From positions 992,001 through 1,056,000 of the forward strand of contig MU385716.1 in NCBI GenBank assembly GCA_022497155.1: 64,000 bases of DNA, given 5' to 3'. The notes beneath the pieces are model-generated. The model saw only the letters and a list, made by a program, of their open reading frames with translations. It ran no database searches and was not told where the DNA came from. This document shows positions 21,442 to 34,890 of this stretch, piece after piece. The stretch comes from Whalleya microplaca. Its lineage: Eukaryota > Ascomycota > Sordariomycetes > Xylariales > Xylariaceae. Position numbers and translations under genes: made by a program. The stretch's first letter is position 1. Each line of letters starts with the position of its first letter.

Positions 21442-24235
21442 ATGGTAAGATCTTCCTGCCAGGCCCCTTGCTGGGATTCACCCTGGATGAGCGACGTATT
21501 GCATATCCTCGTTTTCCACTATGCAGTCTGTTGACTTGCATATAGAATAGTCATAATCCCAAAAGGCGCCGGCCATACGGCTACGAGGATGCCCCTGCGG
21601 TGCCGGCGCCCCAGGATCCTTCGCTCTCTCTTTCTGCATCTGCCGCTACAGGCGGTTCTTCAGAGAGCCTCTCCTACCAGGATTTGCATATAATCCGTCA
21701 AGCCGCCTCTATTCTGAATTGTCCCGTCTCCCAACTCCTAGTCCTTCACAAGAGCTCTCACCTACGGCAGTACCCAGACGTGTCTAATCCAGTTCCTACC
21801 AAGAGACCTCGTTTCAACACAGACATGACATCCCACTCTTCTCAGGAGAAGCCCTCGCCGCCTAGGTCGTCCGTTCATGACAACTCTGAACGGCGACGTT
21901 CGCAGGCAGCCTCTGACCATGGATTCTCGTTAGGCATAGAAAGTTCCCGTCTGGGACACTACTTCGCCAACTTCTCCATGTGTCCACCGTGCACGACGTG
22001 CGAGCCTCAAGGTCTGCTTATACTTCCAGTCTTGTGTGTCTCAGGTACATGCTGAACACAATCTAGATTACGGTGCAATCACGGCCACGTACACTTACCC
22101 TGAATCACGACCGTACTTTGACCGCGGCTCGTTACCTCCTAGTAATTCCATGCCCGGATCTATGCCTCCAGGTCAACCCAATGCCTTTGCTTGTGACGGC
22201 CCCCCTGTAGCCCCACCGATGATGCCCAATTATCCTATTCTACAGCCAAGCCGACACATGGCCGTTCAGCCTACTACTAGCGGTGAAGGTATGGTATATC
22301 CGGAGAGCTTGCCCGGTCAGCAGTATTTTAGCCAGCCAGGTTTACAACATGGCTCACAAACTCCAATGACTAGTCACGTGATGGTGACTCAATGTTACAG
22401 TCCGCCGTCTTTTGAGAACCCTAGAGTATCCGCGAGACAATACAGTACAGCTGGAAACTCCACGGCGCAGGAAGTGGACAGAGCTCAGGTTCCTGGCCAG
22501 CCCCGCGAGCTGGATATCGTGCACGCTAACCAACGACCTCCGCCTGCGAAGAGAGGACCATTCAAATCGAATGACGAAAGAGAAAAGACAGCCGAAACAA
22601 GGCGGATAGGCTCCTGTATCCGATGCCGAATGCAGCGAATACGCGTAAGGAGGGCCCTTCTTCTCCCGTCCCCGGCTCTTTTATGTAGCTGTCACGAAGC
22701 ACCAACAAGTTCACTCATTCACTAACACTTTACTCTAGTGTGAGACTAACCCCCTAGATAAATACGGGACGTGTTTGACGTGCCTGAAAGTGTCCAATGT
22801 GAAAGTATGGCGCATGCCTTGCCTCCGCTACAAGATCACGGATGTGAAGCTCTTCAAGCCCGGGCAAGTCAAGGGCTACGAGTGGACCCGAAGATGGGTG
22901 GAGGGCATCGCAGATGACATATCGCAATGGGCTTCGCCAGATACCAGAATAGTCAAGGTCAGTGAGGGGTATACTGAGCAGCCGGTCGAGCTTCGAGTCC
23001 GCCAATTCATACCTCAGGAGGGTGATGCACTTGACCGAACCTGGGTACACGAAGGAGCGAGGAGAATGGCCAGGATTCCCGCATACGCCATCGTAAACCT
23101 CGACGAGGCGAAAGTCACCTATAACAACTACATCAAGCAAGGACTTCCTGAATGTTGCAAGAATGTTCTTTCGGGCAAAGAGAAATTGCTGCTTGCGACG
23201 TATGTTGCAGCGATCAAAGCTTCAAGGGACCAGTCGATTGACCCCAAAGAAGGCATGCTTCTGACAAAAGCACTCCAGTTATGGATGGCCATTCGCATGA
23301 CTACTAAATCCACCATTATTGTTGGGGATGAGACATTGGGTATGTCTCGCGACATCATGGATGAGACGAGCCCACTCCGTGGATGTATACCCTTGCCGCC
23401 GGTAATGGGCGCACAAATCGAGTTGGTTTTAATCCACCAAATCCAATCTAGTCTTCGACGAGAAATGCTTGAGAATTTACAAGCTATGACACAAGCCAAC
23501 AAACATCAATCTTGGTTTACCACGTACCTGATCACCTTTATATTGTTGCACAATGTGGCTTTGCTCTGCCAGCATGACGCTGGGTATGCTCGAAAGCATG
23601 GATTCAAGGTGTGTATCAATATTCGTTCGCTAGGCACGCGGCTTCCGCCTACACCCTACGTGATCGTCGAGACCACTCCCCTTCTGCTTCGCCGTCCCTT
23701 CGTATGCAATAACGGGAAGGTTGCACAGCTGACTGTCGTAATGCAGAGACGATTTGCACGAGAAGAGATGGTGCGAGAGTACCAAATGGGTAAGTGATAG
23801 GACTGTCGTAAAAGCATCTGACGGGTCGGTGTTACTTCTAGAGATTGCAATATCTAACACGAGGCCCTCTTCCAATAGGAGCAAACATTCTGCTAGCATA
23901 TTTCCACTACTGCAATAAAGGTGAGCCCATTCAGTGTAAGAGCGTGCCCTCGGGTGCTAGACATACTTATCAGGGCCAGGCATATACCCATTCTCTGCAG
24001 AGTGCAAAGAACAGGAGTTGACCACGTTAGCTGAGCTGGATGAAGCCAGGAACAGGTTTATCCAGTTCACACGATCAAATGTTGAAAAGCAGAGTAAGCC
24101 GTGTCTCACTCATTCGTGTTGATTTTCTTGCTGTACAATATTGTAGATACATCGCTGACGGCGCTGGTTCCGAAGAAAAACATTGGGAAAAGGTCCGACA
24201 AAGTAATGATTACGAAAACGACTTCTACTATATAA
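21442..24235 (+). CDS. Zn2Cys6 fungal-type transcription factor
   Basis: Predicted 782-residue nuclear regulator. Seven exons: 21442-21444, 21546-22011, 22067-22644, 22739-23789, 23879-23920, 23974-24093, 24147-24235; all junctions are GT-AG and keep frame. The first coding exon is the ATG alone, joined to NSHNPKRRRPYGYED. Residues 5-10 are basic. A Pro/Ser/Gln-rich region precedes the zinc cluster at ~340-377: C340-X2-C343-X6-C350-X10-C361-X2-C364-X12-C377. Intron 3 splits the cluster just before C350. The last spacing, 12, exceeds the usual 6-9. Downstream, RYKITDVKLFKPGQV and EWTRRW form a conserved-looking block I associate with a subgroup of filamentous-ascomycete Zn2Cys6 proteins. Its targets are unknown; no biosynthetic cluster adjoins it. 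The 55-nt intron at 22012-22066 was chosen because it restores frame and carries a CTGAAC branch site. Confidence 0.8.
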
Positions 24236-26023
24236 GTCAACTTTATGAAGAGAACTGGATGCCGCAGTCAACAATTTGAGCAGTGCGGTCCGAGCAAGTA
24301 GGACTCTACGTGAGAAGGTGTGGAAGCAACAGTCAACTCTGCACGGAAATCAGCATGTGTTGTATGTATGTATTGCCGAAGAGCGTGCATAAGGTACCTA
24401 CTGGTTTAAATGCATATGCATGGTACTATACTTAGATGCATCGAGTAGGAAAGCCGAAAGAGGTCGGCTCCTATTCGCCAACGGCTTGGAATAGCGATAC
24501 CCGAGGCGATGACGCAAATGCAAGTTTCCCCAAGGGGAGGAAGGAAGAAAATCAAGTACATATGTAAGTACCGCCTCGAGTCAGTTACCGACAGTTGTCT
24601 ATCAAGTCATTCTTATGTAGGACTCGTGCAGGTTTCGGGAGCATACAGCCTACAGCATACATTCGTTTCTACATCTGAACGCAGTACATTAGTTGTCGAG
24701 TTTAAGGCGTCCTACCACCACCAAAGACAATGTGAGACTATGTTGATGCGGGGCACGCCGCCTTGCTGTTTGAAGCAACATCGTGGTCACAGCCAAGAGG
24801 AGTATTTAACAGCGGCCTGCCCATTCATGGTTTAGATGATGTCGCTGTTAGTGGACATGTACAAAGTATCAGGACGCCACTCTGCAGGTTCCCTAGAGTG
24901 TGGCGTCGAACATCACGGTACGGAGCAGCATCGGCATTTCATGGAGGACACTATTTTCTATACACTCTAGACCCTTCCTACTACTCGCAACACTTATAAA
25001 TAATGTAACAGATGGATCACCACTAATACTTACTTGCTGATGCCAAGACACACAGACTACAACTTAATCCTCAACCCCACCAGCAAGAAATCATAAGAGT
25101 TCTCAATCGTTGATCCCAGTCTTTTCTTGAAACCTTCTAAGCAGCTACCTTGTCTTTGATCCTATGTGGAGATTACTTTGTACAGGACGCGAATGCGGCT
25201 CCCATTATAGTAGTAGATGCACACAACCTTGCAGGTCTTCCACCTACCTGGTTGAGGACTACCTAACCTAGGTATATGCACGAGTGTCTGTCCACCGTCG
25301 TACTGAGTTTACATACATACACTAAAGGGAAACTTATGGGCTTGACAAGTATAGTCTTCTTCCCTATGAAGTATTTTTGATCATTAGCTAAGAGCAAATG
25401 ATAGTAATGTACCTAAAGAGACGACATTCTTATATAAAAACTTTCTGGGTACAGCTCGCAGGCCCTCACGGAAAATACTATTTTGTAGCTCAAAAGCTAC
25501 ATGCTTGCCGTCTACCCGTCACTTCTTTCTTCCGCAGGCGACCTCCCGATGTTAATATTTGGTGTCTCACACATCGATCGGCTATTGTTCTGTACTGGAG
25601 CCGGTGCGCCAGCAGCATAGTATGTGCTTTTCTTTTTGTTATCGTACAAGTAATATCCCGTAAGGTCTGGTTGCCTGGGTATTTGTGGACGGCGTTCAAC
25701 CTGGCTTGAACTGTGCTTTTCAACCGCGTCACCCTTGCCAGGCACCTTGGTATTTTGCTTGTAAAGCTCCCACCTCCTGCCTCCCCCTTTTCCTTCTCTT
25801 TCTCATACTCGTTTATCTTGAGCTTGCTCGAGCCCTCTTGTCTAGCCTCTCTAACCAATATTTACACTCAAGACAGAACGTTAGGGCATACCAAGATACC
25901 TAGCAGGATCTCCCATCAACTCAGTGCGTGGCAAAGCTTATTAGAAGTTGCTATAACAGGTATGTTGCTATAGTATGAGACGGCATTGGGATAGCTAATG
26001 ATCTCATCGACAGACCTACAGAG
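24236..26023. other. Intergenic, no supported gene
   Basis: About 1.8 kb between two plus-strand genes; probably the terminator of one and the promoter of the next. Contains a TAGGTA-type palindromic motif near 25268. Frames such as 25398-25709 and 25490-25858 overlap each other on opposite strands and lack motifs. Confidence 0.5.
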
Positions 26024-27395
26024 ATGGATTATAAGAGTGCGGGCCCAGTCCTTGTTCCCACCCCACACAATGGTGTTCTCTCTGTGTCGGAGCATAGCTT
26101 GCACAACAGCTCTGGCTCTGACGACCTGTCTAGCTTACCGGCTGGCTATCCCACCCAACTGGGTCGGTCATTCGCTTGGACTGGAGCCCAGTCTGATCAT
26201 GAGCTTCGCTTTATCTACAACTTGACTGAGACTGAACTGGTAGAGATACGCTCCGCAAAGGATCAGTTCAAAGGCAAATCCTCTCGAGCTCACTTTTATT
26301 GTGCTTATACTAACACGTTTTGCTTCAGCTCGGGAATTGGATGGAGATCTAGTCAATAGGGAGAACTTCCCGCTTCCAACCCTCGGTCCTAAGCTCGACG
26401 AGCTGAGCGAAGACCTTTACAATAGCACTGGCTTATGTATCATTCGCGGGGTTGATCCGCAAGAGTATTGTGTCGAGGATCTGACTATCATCTGGTTGGG
26501 AATTCAAGCTTATATCGCCGATCGACGAGGTTGTCAAGATCACCGAGGCAACATGTTGGGTTTGTAACCTAATACAAACCAGAGGCAACGCTAGCTAATC
26601 CTAACTCCAGTACACATTATTGCTGACAACTCCTCCGAGACGAAGCAGGGCCACCATCGCCACTCGACCTCAGCAATTGTAAGTGAGAGAGGCTATAGAC
26701 ACAAATTTTCCCTACTAAGAAAATGAACAGTCGTTCCACAATGAGGAAGCGGGCGACGTGGTTGCTTGGCTGACTCGTAGTACTGCAACTACTGGAGGAA
26801 AGTGTATAGTTGCTTCTGTTTACACGGTTTACAATATTCTAGCAGCTCACCGTCCAGACATCATACGTACTTTGGCAAAATCAGATTGGCCATTTGCACT
26901 GTAAGCTCATCTCTAATCGGATTTAACGAGATCAGTACTGAACCCTTTAGGCCTCGTTTTCAATGTCGACCGTTGATGTTCTACCATGAGTCAAAGCTAA
27001 TCGTAAACTTTGGCCGTACACCTTTACTAGGGAGTGCTGTTCACCCACGTCCAGAACATCTCCCAAAATTGAATGATCGACAACGCGAGGCACTTGACGT
27101 GGTAGAAAGACTTGCCCAGGCGGTCCAGCTTGAGTTTCAAACGCAGGCCGGCGATATGCATTTCGTTAACAATCTCGCTGTTCTCCACCGGCGGGAAGGG
27201 TTCGTCGATGGGGAAACTTCTAAGGAAAAGAGACACTTGGTCCGAATGAGATTGCGCAGCTCACGTCTAGGGTGGGGCTTGCCCGACGAACTGAAGCAGG
27301 ACTGGCATGATGCATTTGAGAAGGATACCTGCAAAGCATGGCACCTGGAACCCATGCCGGGCGATGCATTCCCTCTGCGCAAGTACACGAACTAA
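26024..27395 (+). CDS. TauD/TfdA-family Fe(II)/2-oxoglutarate dioxygenase
   Basis: Predicted 387-residue soluble oxygenase of the clavaminate-synthase-like superfamily. Family members oxidise a substrate with O2 and 2-oxoglutarate; the substrate here is unknown. Five exons: 26024-26273, 26329-26559, 26611-26678, 26731-26900, 26951-27395. Metal ligands appear as H186 and E188 (SFHNEEAGDVVAW) and H319 (NNLAVLHRREGF); the arginines in RHLVRMR probably bind 2-oxoglutarate. The stretch ATTGGKCIVASVYTVYN matches the family pattern between them. HxE in place of HxD is tolerated in the superfamily. Intron 1 (26274-26328) appears to be GC-AG (AAAG then GCAAAT), with no usable GT donor nearby. Start is the first ATG of the frame; length is typical. 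Confidence 0.82.
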
Positions 27396-27501
27396 GAAAG
27401 CCACGACATCCAACAATTCACTTCTACAATGTCTCAGCGAAGAAAATGGCCGACTGAGACTCAAAAGGTGTCAGCTATGGAGTTCAGGCTTCTGCATTAT
27501 G

Positions 27502-27521
27502 TGGTACCTTGGAAGGTACCA
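27502..27521. repeat. Perfect 9-bp hairpin with GG loop
   Basis: TGGTACCTT, then GG, then AAGGTACCA, about 105 bp past the dioxygenase stop codon. It could lie in that gene's 3' UTR; its role is unknown. Confidence 0.6.
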
Positions 27522-30500
27522 CGGATTAACTCAAAAAGGTTTTTGTAATAGTGTGTTAGTAATATTTTTCTTCACTTCGTCTGGACCTAAGCATGGGCGG
27601 CGTTGATACTTGGACTCGGGACGGGCTTTCCGAAGCGTCCATAGTATACGAGTACGTGTGAGACCCAGTGGAGGTCATGGAGGTTCTATCTCCATAACAT
27701 AATGGTATACCAACCCATCCATCTACATCAAACATTGGGTTGGGAAGTGGATTTAGCTCGAGACTTGGAACTTGATACTGATGTATGGTCGTTCAGATCG
27801 AATCAAATCATGCAGTACATTGGGATTATGTGAACATGTGGCTGCAGCTCAGTGCTTTTTGGAGTAGGGCGGCACTGGTTACAGAAAAACTAGGGTCGTT
27901 CGTCTTTGCTTTCTCATAGAGATGAGAGCAGCCACTGCGTGATGGTTGAGACACGGGAATTGGTGGACACGGCAGAGCGTAGCACGTTGCGCCACCCCGA
28001 TACCCGTGACGAGAAACTACCTAGGGCCATTGTCGGCCATACCCTGGTTCATCTCTCTCAGATCCAAGATCAGCCGATCTCTAGCTATTAATTCAGCATC
28101 TACCAGGTAGCTATCCCTTGTGAACGTTGGCGTCGTGGGAATATCTCGTCCAGATTTTCAAGGTGCAGCAGATCCAACCTTTTTGATCCATTTGCATGCA
28201 GCGGTGGCTGACGGGCAGCCACACCATAGTAGAGCGTGCTGCAGTCCTATAGTGTTTCCATTTTGTATAGTGGAACAACCTCTACATAGGAGTTCTAGTC
28301 CTATACGATGTAGCCTTGTAGTCGAATTATAGTCGTGGTTTCTTCCCCCCGTCCCCCTGACTATTTACTCCACTCGTTGACATACCTATTAACTTTTCTT
28401 CATTTGCTTAATTCATCAGTCATCCATCATTCATTCTGTGTCAAACCACATCCAAAAGCCAAACAATCCAAATCCGGAAAGCCGAACCGTCTGTGTGCGC
28501 GTGGGTCGATCTGTCAATGTGACCCAACGCTTGGCGAACGTTATGTCAACGGGAGACTCCTGGACCTAAACGACCTCCCTGTCAACTTGGAAAGTCAAGA
28601 TGCGAACATCTCGAATACGTGTACGTGTAGTGCGCTACCCAAGCACAACCCAAAGCATGTTCACGACATCCGCTACACGTTGAAGAAACTCGGTCATGTT
28701 CTAAATGTCAGAAAAAAGAAAATGGCTATCCGATCTCAGATTAGCATGTATGCATCCATGGCATGGCACCTTGCATCCATCCATGCGTCCATGCACATGG
28801 CTCCAGCAGTCAGCCCGTCTTGTACCACAGGTTCTGCCGGTCGACTTCTTCCGGATCCGCGGCGCCACGCTCCCAAGCCACGAGTATACACAACGAGCAA
28901 GCCACTACATACACCGGCCCCAGCTCTTATTACACATTGCTACTTACTCACGTGGCTTTATACTACTGTTACTACACGACTAATACGTTTTCGTTCCCGT
29001 CTATCAAACAAGCCTCACAGCAGAAGTTTTGACCGAAAGCATCTCATCTCAATCCCCGCCTATCCTTGCTGTGTTCGCCCCTCTGAAAAAGCGGTCGGGG
29101 TTCCTTGTGAGAGGCACGGTGAGGACCGGTGACGAGGGTGTGATCTGATCGGTCTGGTCTAGCGTTCCAATCATGGCTCATGGCAAGTACCTAGAACGAG
29201 CTCAAAAGCATGGCCTGGACTGCCGTCACCTGCGGCCTACAACATAAATCACCATCATCCTCAACGTCAACAAGTCTCCAAAGGCAACCCGTCACTGGAT
29301 CGGGGCTCACGGAATGATAACCCGCGTCACGTGTGGCATTACTTGCCCCAGCACTAACAAGGCCCTATTATCAGATCTCACAAAATCTGCAGCTAAGAGA
29401 GGTTTGTACCTCTGTTTTGAGTCATGGCGCCTCGACTATAGCTCAAACCATCCATGGACTACTCGGCGGTAAGACGAGGTCGAAAAGTATACTTACAGCC
29501 CGTGGGTAGACTATCGCGGTCGCGGATTCGGACTGCTCTACGGGGCTATAGTCGCAGTAGCTGATCTCCTAGGAGACCCGGTGTACGATATGCCACGCTT
29601 GCTTAGCATTTGGAACCTGGTTTCCAATTCTGGGGTCCGCAGGTCGGGTAGCTACACCCTGCCAGCAGACAGCGAATGGGCATCACAATCGGTGCGGACA
29701 TCCGTAGCCAGGGTTCAAGTAGTGCCGGATGCCCTTGCGGGTACTGTACTAGCATCTGGCAGATACCTGGAACGAGTAGGTAGGACGTTGAGCATGCCTC
29801 TTCAGTGTCGACGTGCATTGATCCTTCAGATCCGAACGCCCAGCATGGATCTCGCAACTCTGCCGTGAGGGCGCGGGGATTGGCCCTGAAGTTGTGATGG
29901 CTCGCTAGCGCGAGGCGACCTACTGGGTTTGCAGAGTGGGCGCTGTTCTCTTCATGCACAAATCACGATTGCTGCAGCGTCTCGGGATCCAAATGCTTTA
30001 CTGTCCGCGCAAGGCACCTTGATGCCTCCGTGGAATTACCCACACACCAGTGGAAAGAGCCAAGAGTTGCTGTCTTGTCGGGGCTCGACACGAAACTTAC
30101 GAAAATGCACGATAAGAAAATGGGGAGTCTATGTTTATCACTATCCAACACTTGTCTAGCCTACCAGGGCTCGGGGTAATGAGGTAGCGAGTGGTTCTTG
30201 GTAAGTGCTGTCATTCCCGACGAAGAAGTTGTTTTCTTCTTTTATCGGGCCAAGGACGATTTTCAACCAGCAGACCTTTCTCGATGTACGAACGTTCACG
30301 TCTACTTCAAAATCTTCGAGGCGGTACGGTACATCCATGGGTCCCTATTAACAAGCTGCAATATCGAGTTCGGGATTCTCCAAGGAGGCAAAAACGTATA
30401 CATCTATCTAACTATATTGGACAATCGCTCATTTGAGACACGATGTGCATATTTGAGAATAGCTAGTGGTTTAGACGTTGCCACGATTGTTTTATGTCAT

Positions 30501-33500
30501 ACTTCGTGCAGTTCGACGCGGAGCAATGAGACTGATGTATCGAGAAGCAATTTTCTCGCCTCCTTTGAACCTCAGCCAATCAGGTCAGTCATTTTCCGAA
30601 CTCGCTTTGAATGCCAGTATAGGATATAGTCACTAGTGAAAGAGGTATGCAGACAGCTGTCATGGACTAGTGTCTAAGGTACACTAGACCAGGACACACA
30701 ACCTTGTTACTGCCTAACCTAATCGTCTGATGTTGTAACGGTGGATACCTAAACTAAGAATAACTATCTCGTCCCCAGCACTGAAGTGTACAACTCGCGG
30801 CTAATGCGCTCGGATAATAAGGGTCAGTCATGTTTTCACCGCGTAATAGGAATAGATTTGTATATGCGAGTTTTACTTTTCGTCAACTGTTCTTCTAGTT
30901 GCTGCCGGTAGGCTGCATCACTTTCTCTATTACCCTGAGCATCGTATTGAGAGCTCACATGTGGAGATCTACATCGATGTTTCCTCGCGGCCGCATTGCG
31001 TATCTCGTCGCGTGCCTGTATCAAAGTCCTTGTAGATTCCTGCAGTTGGCTGATACATGTCCACTCGGGTTGTCAACTCACTGCATGCATATCCTCCGCG
31101 ATGTGGACCATCATTAAGGGGTTTCAGCACATATGCATACATATGCGAAACTATGCATCCAGAGGGGAAGTGACAGAAGGAAAGGTGATGAATCAACTTT
31201 TATCCAGCGAGTTTCAACTTAATCATAAGTTACCTTTACGTATAGCATTACTCAGATAAGCATGATATGCAGCTAACCCCTGAGCTCACAATCTTTCACT
31301 ATGCCCACACGCCAGTCAGCACTCTTCCCTTCTAACAAAAAGTGTGGATGGGTTTTTCGAAGCACGATGAAAGTCCTCGAAAGGACTCGTCAGGTCGACA
31401 CCACTAGCCTCAACTTCACCAATGAAGATTGATGCCCTGTGTGAGGCCTCATTCTGAAGATCTTCTTGGCCATCTACTACTGATCCAGATGCTTTAAGGT
31501 GGGGAAGCGGATATTCCCTGAAGGATGCAAAGAGATATAATCGAGCCATGTGCAAAGACACGTTCAAGTTGCTGCCATTCCACATGGCTTAAGTTGTCTT
31601 GCGACGGGCTTAAGGGGAGTCAATGTAGCCGCGACGCTTGCCGCCTATTAACAACGATACCAGTGATGCCACAATGGGTCCTCTGTACTGTACGCGCAAA
31701 CATCGTACGTGGAAAGTTAGGTCTGAAGGAATGAAGAAAAAGGCTGGGTCGATATGCTATCTGCAACGGATAAAATCTGACAGATGCAGAGTAAATCTAG
31801 CCAACCTTTAACGCGCACACGTCGGCATGAGTAAGGTCCAACATCATACCTGTACCATACCCTCGAAGACGCTGGATTCATGTAGTCCACTGTGACACAG
31901 AACCGGAACAACGGGTCGACCTACACATACAGCGTAAGCACTAAGGCTGTACGCGAATCACCTAGACAGAGTCTGTCAGGTCCCTCGTCTGATCTTACAT
32001 CAAAACATGGAGAAGAGTATATTGGTTCAACGGTATGGAGATAGCATATCTCCCCGTTATCGGCGCAGGTACCGCACCACGTAGGACAGCGGCAGCCTTA
32101 CGGGCGGCAATGGAGGCATGGCGTTGCAGGCTAGAACGCGATCCATGAAAGTCTCTCTACTACTATGATTTTTGGGTATGGGAGAGAGAACCGAATAGGA
32201 AAATTTGCTCGTTTCAAAAGACCAAACTCTGTATCAGTGACTTTCAGTACTTGTTGCGAAGAAGTCTTTACCACGGATGTGTCCTAAGGACGTTGATATG
32301 CTGAAATAGCCTGCATGCAGTCACTTAGCCACGAATCACGACATCTATGATTTCGAAGAAGTACCATCTTTTATGATAATATTCATTATTACTATATCCG
32401 GATTATCCAAGGAGGCAAAGTCAAGACGGGGGTTCCTAGGGGATTTCATGGTCATAGCGTATCTGCCCCTTCGATACTACTTGAAATCTCCCTTAGATTC
32501 TTCTTGTTCAAATACTGTTCATAATTTTGGATTTCATAGTGACTACTATATGGCATCAAGATGTTGTAACAATTCAGAAGGGAATTATATTCGTAATAGA
32601 TATCATGTTAGCCATAACTGTACACAAGACACAAACTCCTGACGAAAGAAATGTGAACCTAGCTTTTTTAATACTAAGGAATGAACCTCTAACTTATTGC
32701 TTCCCATAACATAGTAACTTTTCCGTTTCATTACATGTAATTTGGTGCCCGGCGACCGCCCTCCAAGTTGTCGCCAAAGTGTATGCCTAGCAATACCAAT
32801 TCGTTCAGTTACGGTTCAGTACAAAACATGATCATGACTAGTGACTGATTATACACAAGGGGCTGAATGACTTTGGTCTTAGATATACCTTTAATGGCCA
32901 TGAGCCAAAACTTAACGAATTTATATCGTTTTCCTTTTTTGAATTTTGCTGCCGTGTACGAACGAACGCCCCTTTTATCATATTCATTAAGTAAGGGATG
33001 CTTAGCCCCATGGCGCTTAAGAAAAAGGTCAGGCTATAGCCTTTTGCATACTAGGTATCAATTATATCACGCGAAGAAGAGCAGTGCGAAAGGAACTGTT
33101 AATATATTGAGATTATCAGTGTTCTGTGCTATGTTCTCTCCTATGGCAATATAAAAGTTCTTCGAAGGGTTTACCCATCAACCAACACTATCCAAGCTAC
33201 ACTCGAACATGGTCTGAATACTGTTCACATTCGATATTCATAAATACCCTCGCCGTAGTGCTTCGATGTTACTAAATGGTTAGAGATGAATTGAAAACGT
33301 AACAGGCTCCATGCAATATGAATCATAATACACAAGCATTTCTTCGAGAGATTGTATCTATGTCCGACGTTATAAACCCAAGACATCCAGAGCCTCAGAG
33401 TAAGCTGAGAAAGCAACACTGTCATTGAATATAAGTAACGACAAGCCATAGCGTGTATCATAGAAGTCTCAGCGCGCACATACCTACACTTAGGATGGGC

Positions 33501-34812
33501 TAGCTCTCACAGAACTGATTATGTTTAACGTGAGATGCTGAGACTGCTCCTTCTTCTGATCTTGAAATAACTTGAAACTTATAAATCGACTGGAACTTAA
33601 CTTATAATTCGATCTGCAAGGGCTGAGCTTGCGTCTGGATCAGTAGCCATCTATCAGAAGGTGAAGCCCCGTGAAGAACACGACCGCATACAGATATTAT
33701 ACAATGAATGAATCAAAATAAATGCTGTTAGAAACCTTATCATGAACTTATCAGTAAGCTGCGAGTACACTAGGTGTGAAGTCTTGTCTGTGGACGTGTA
33801 TACTCATCCTCCGTATGAGTGAGTGTTCACACATCTGTGGATACTGGAGTGAAGCTAGGTTCGATTCCTAACGGAGTTAGTCGTTTTCACTTTCGTAGCT
33901 GAAGCCACGCGAGTTGTTATTTTTGGGTTGTGAGTTCAAGGGGGCTGGCACCTGAATAGGTAAACTACACTTATACACATTTCGAATGACATGTATATAA
34001 AGTGATCTGATGAGAAGTGATGGGCATCATACCTCATCTTGCAATTTTGTGGATTGTTTTCTCTCGGACGAAGAACTCACACATATTGAACAGTCAAAGT
34101 GTTTTTTCATGAACTATCTTACTTAGTATATTCTCGCAGAGTAAAAAAACATGTCTATGTGATCATGGGAAGCCTCGGGGATATATATGTAAACACTTTT
34201 GACGACGCCACACTCGGAGCTCGGTCCGAGAGCAAGTATCAGTCAATATAATCTATCAGGCTTGAACCTGGCATGAGTTTGAAATTAAGGTATTCCTCGA
34301 CAAAGCTACCCGTATCATATGAACATGCCCTAGGGGTACATATGAACCTATAAGTAGGGGGCTAGGCTAAATGAGTTGCTAGTAGAACATAAGAGTCTAG
34401 AAGCGCAGTGCATTATTTGAATATGTATCTGAATGAGTGGTAGTCGGCAAGGAGAGAAAAGGATCGCCGCTTGTACATACATGCACATGCTAGAGAGTCT
34501 AGGTATCAAATTACTTGCACAGTCATGGGTATGATGTTTTTAATAAACAAATATGAGACTGTCTTTGACCAACCCGATGTACAGATCTGTAAAGAGGCGT
34601 CGGAACTAATTTTAGGTTATCTGATGTCCCTGCATGGCTCTTGGTGGTGAACAAATAGAAAGGCATTGTGTTGTTGCGGCACGATCAACGCTACCCGATT
34701 AGGGGTTCGAGGGAACTTTAAAAATAGCGGGGTATGGGGTCGCTGACGTTGTTTGCTGGACTAACACATCGACACTCGACCACTAAACCGCTAAACCTTC
34801 TCCACTACAGCT

Positions 34813-34890
34813 CGCCAACCCGCCAACCCGCCAACCTGCCAACCTGCCAGCCTGCTTGCCAACCTGCCTGCCAAACCTGCCAACCAACCT
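34813..34890. repeat. GCCAACC(C/T) tandem repeat
   Basis: About ten copies of an 8-bp CCAACCYG unit, irregular towards the right, 180-255 bp upstream of the CRT10-like start. Strand-biased: C-rich on the sense strand. Confidence 0.8.

Noticed and set aside
22012..22044. 33-nt intron in the Zn2Cys6 gene
   Set aside because: Too short for fungal splicing and breaks the frame; the 55-nt alternative ending at 22066 restores frame.
28335..29132. 265-codon plus-strand frame
   Set aside because: It starts with GTG, is low-complexity with CATGCATCC-type repeats, and shows no domain or codon-level support.
33855..33871. tRNA-like T-arm with GGTTCGATTCC
   Set aside because: Four of five stem pairs form, but there is no matching acceptor stem, D-arm or proper anticodon loop upstream.
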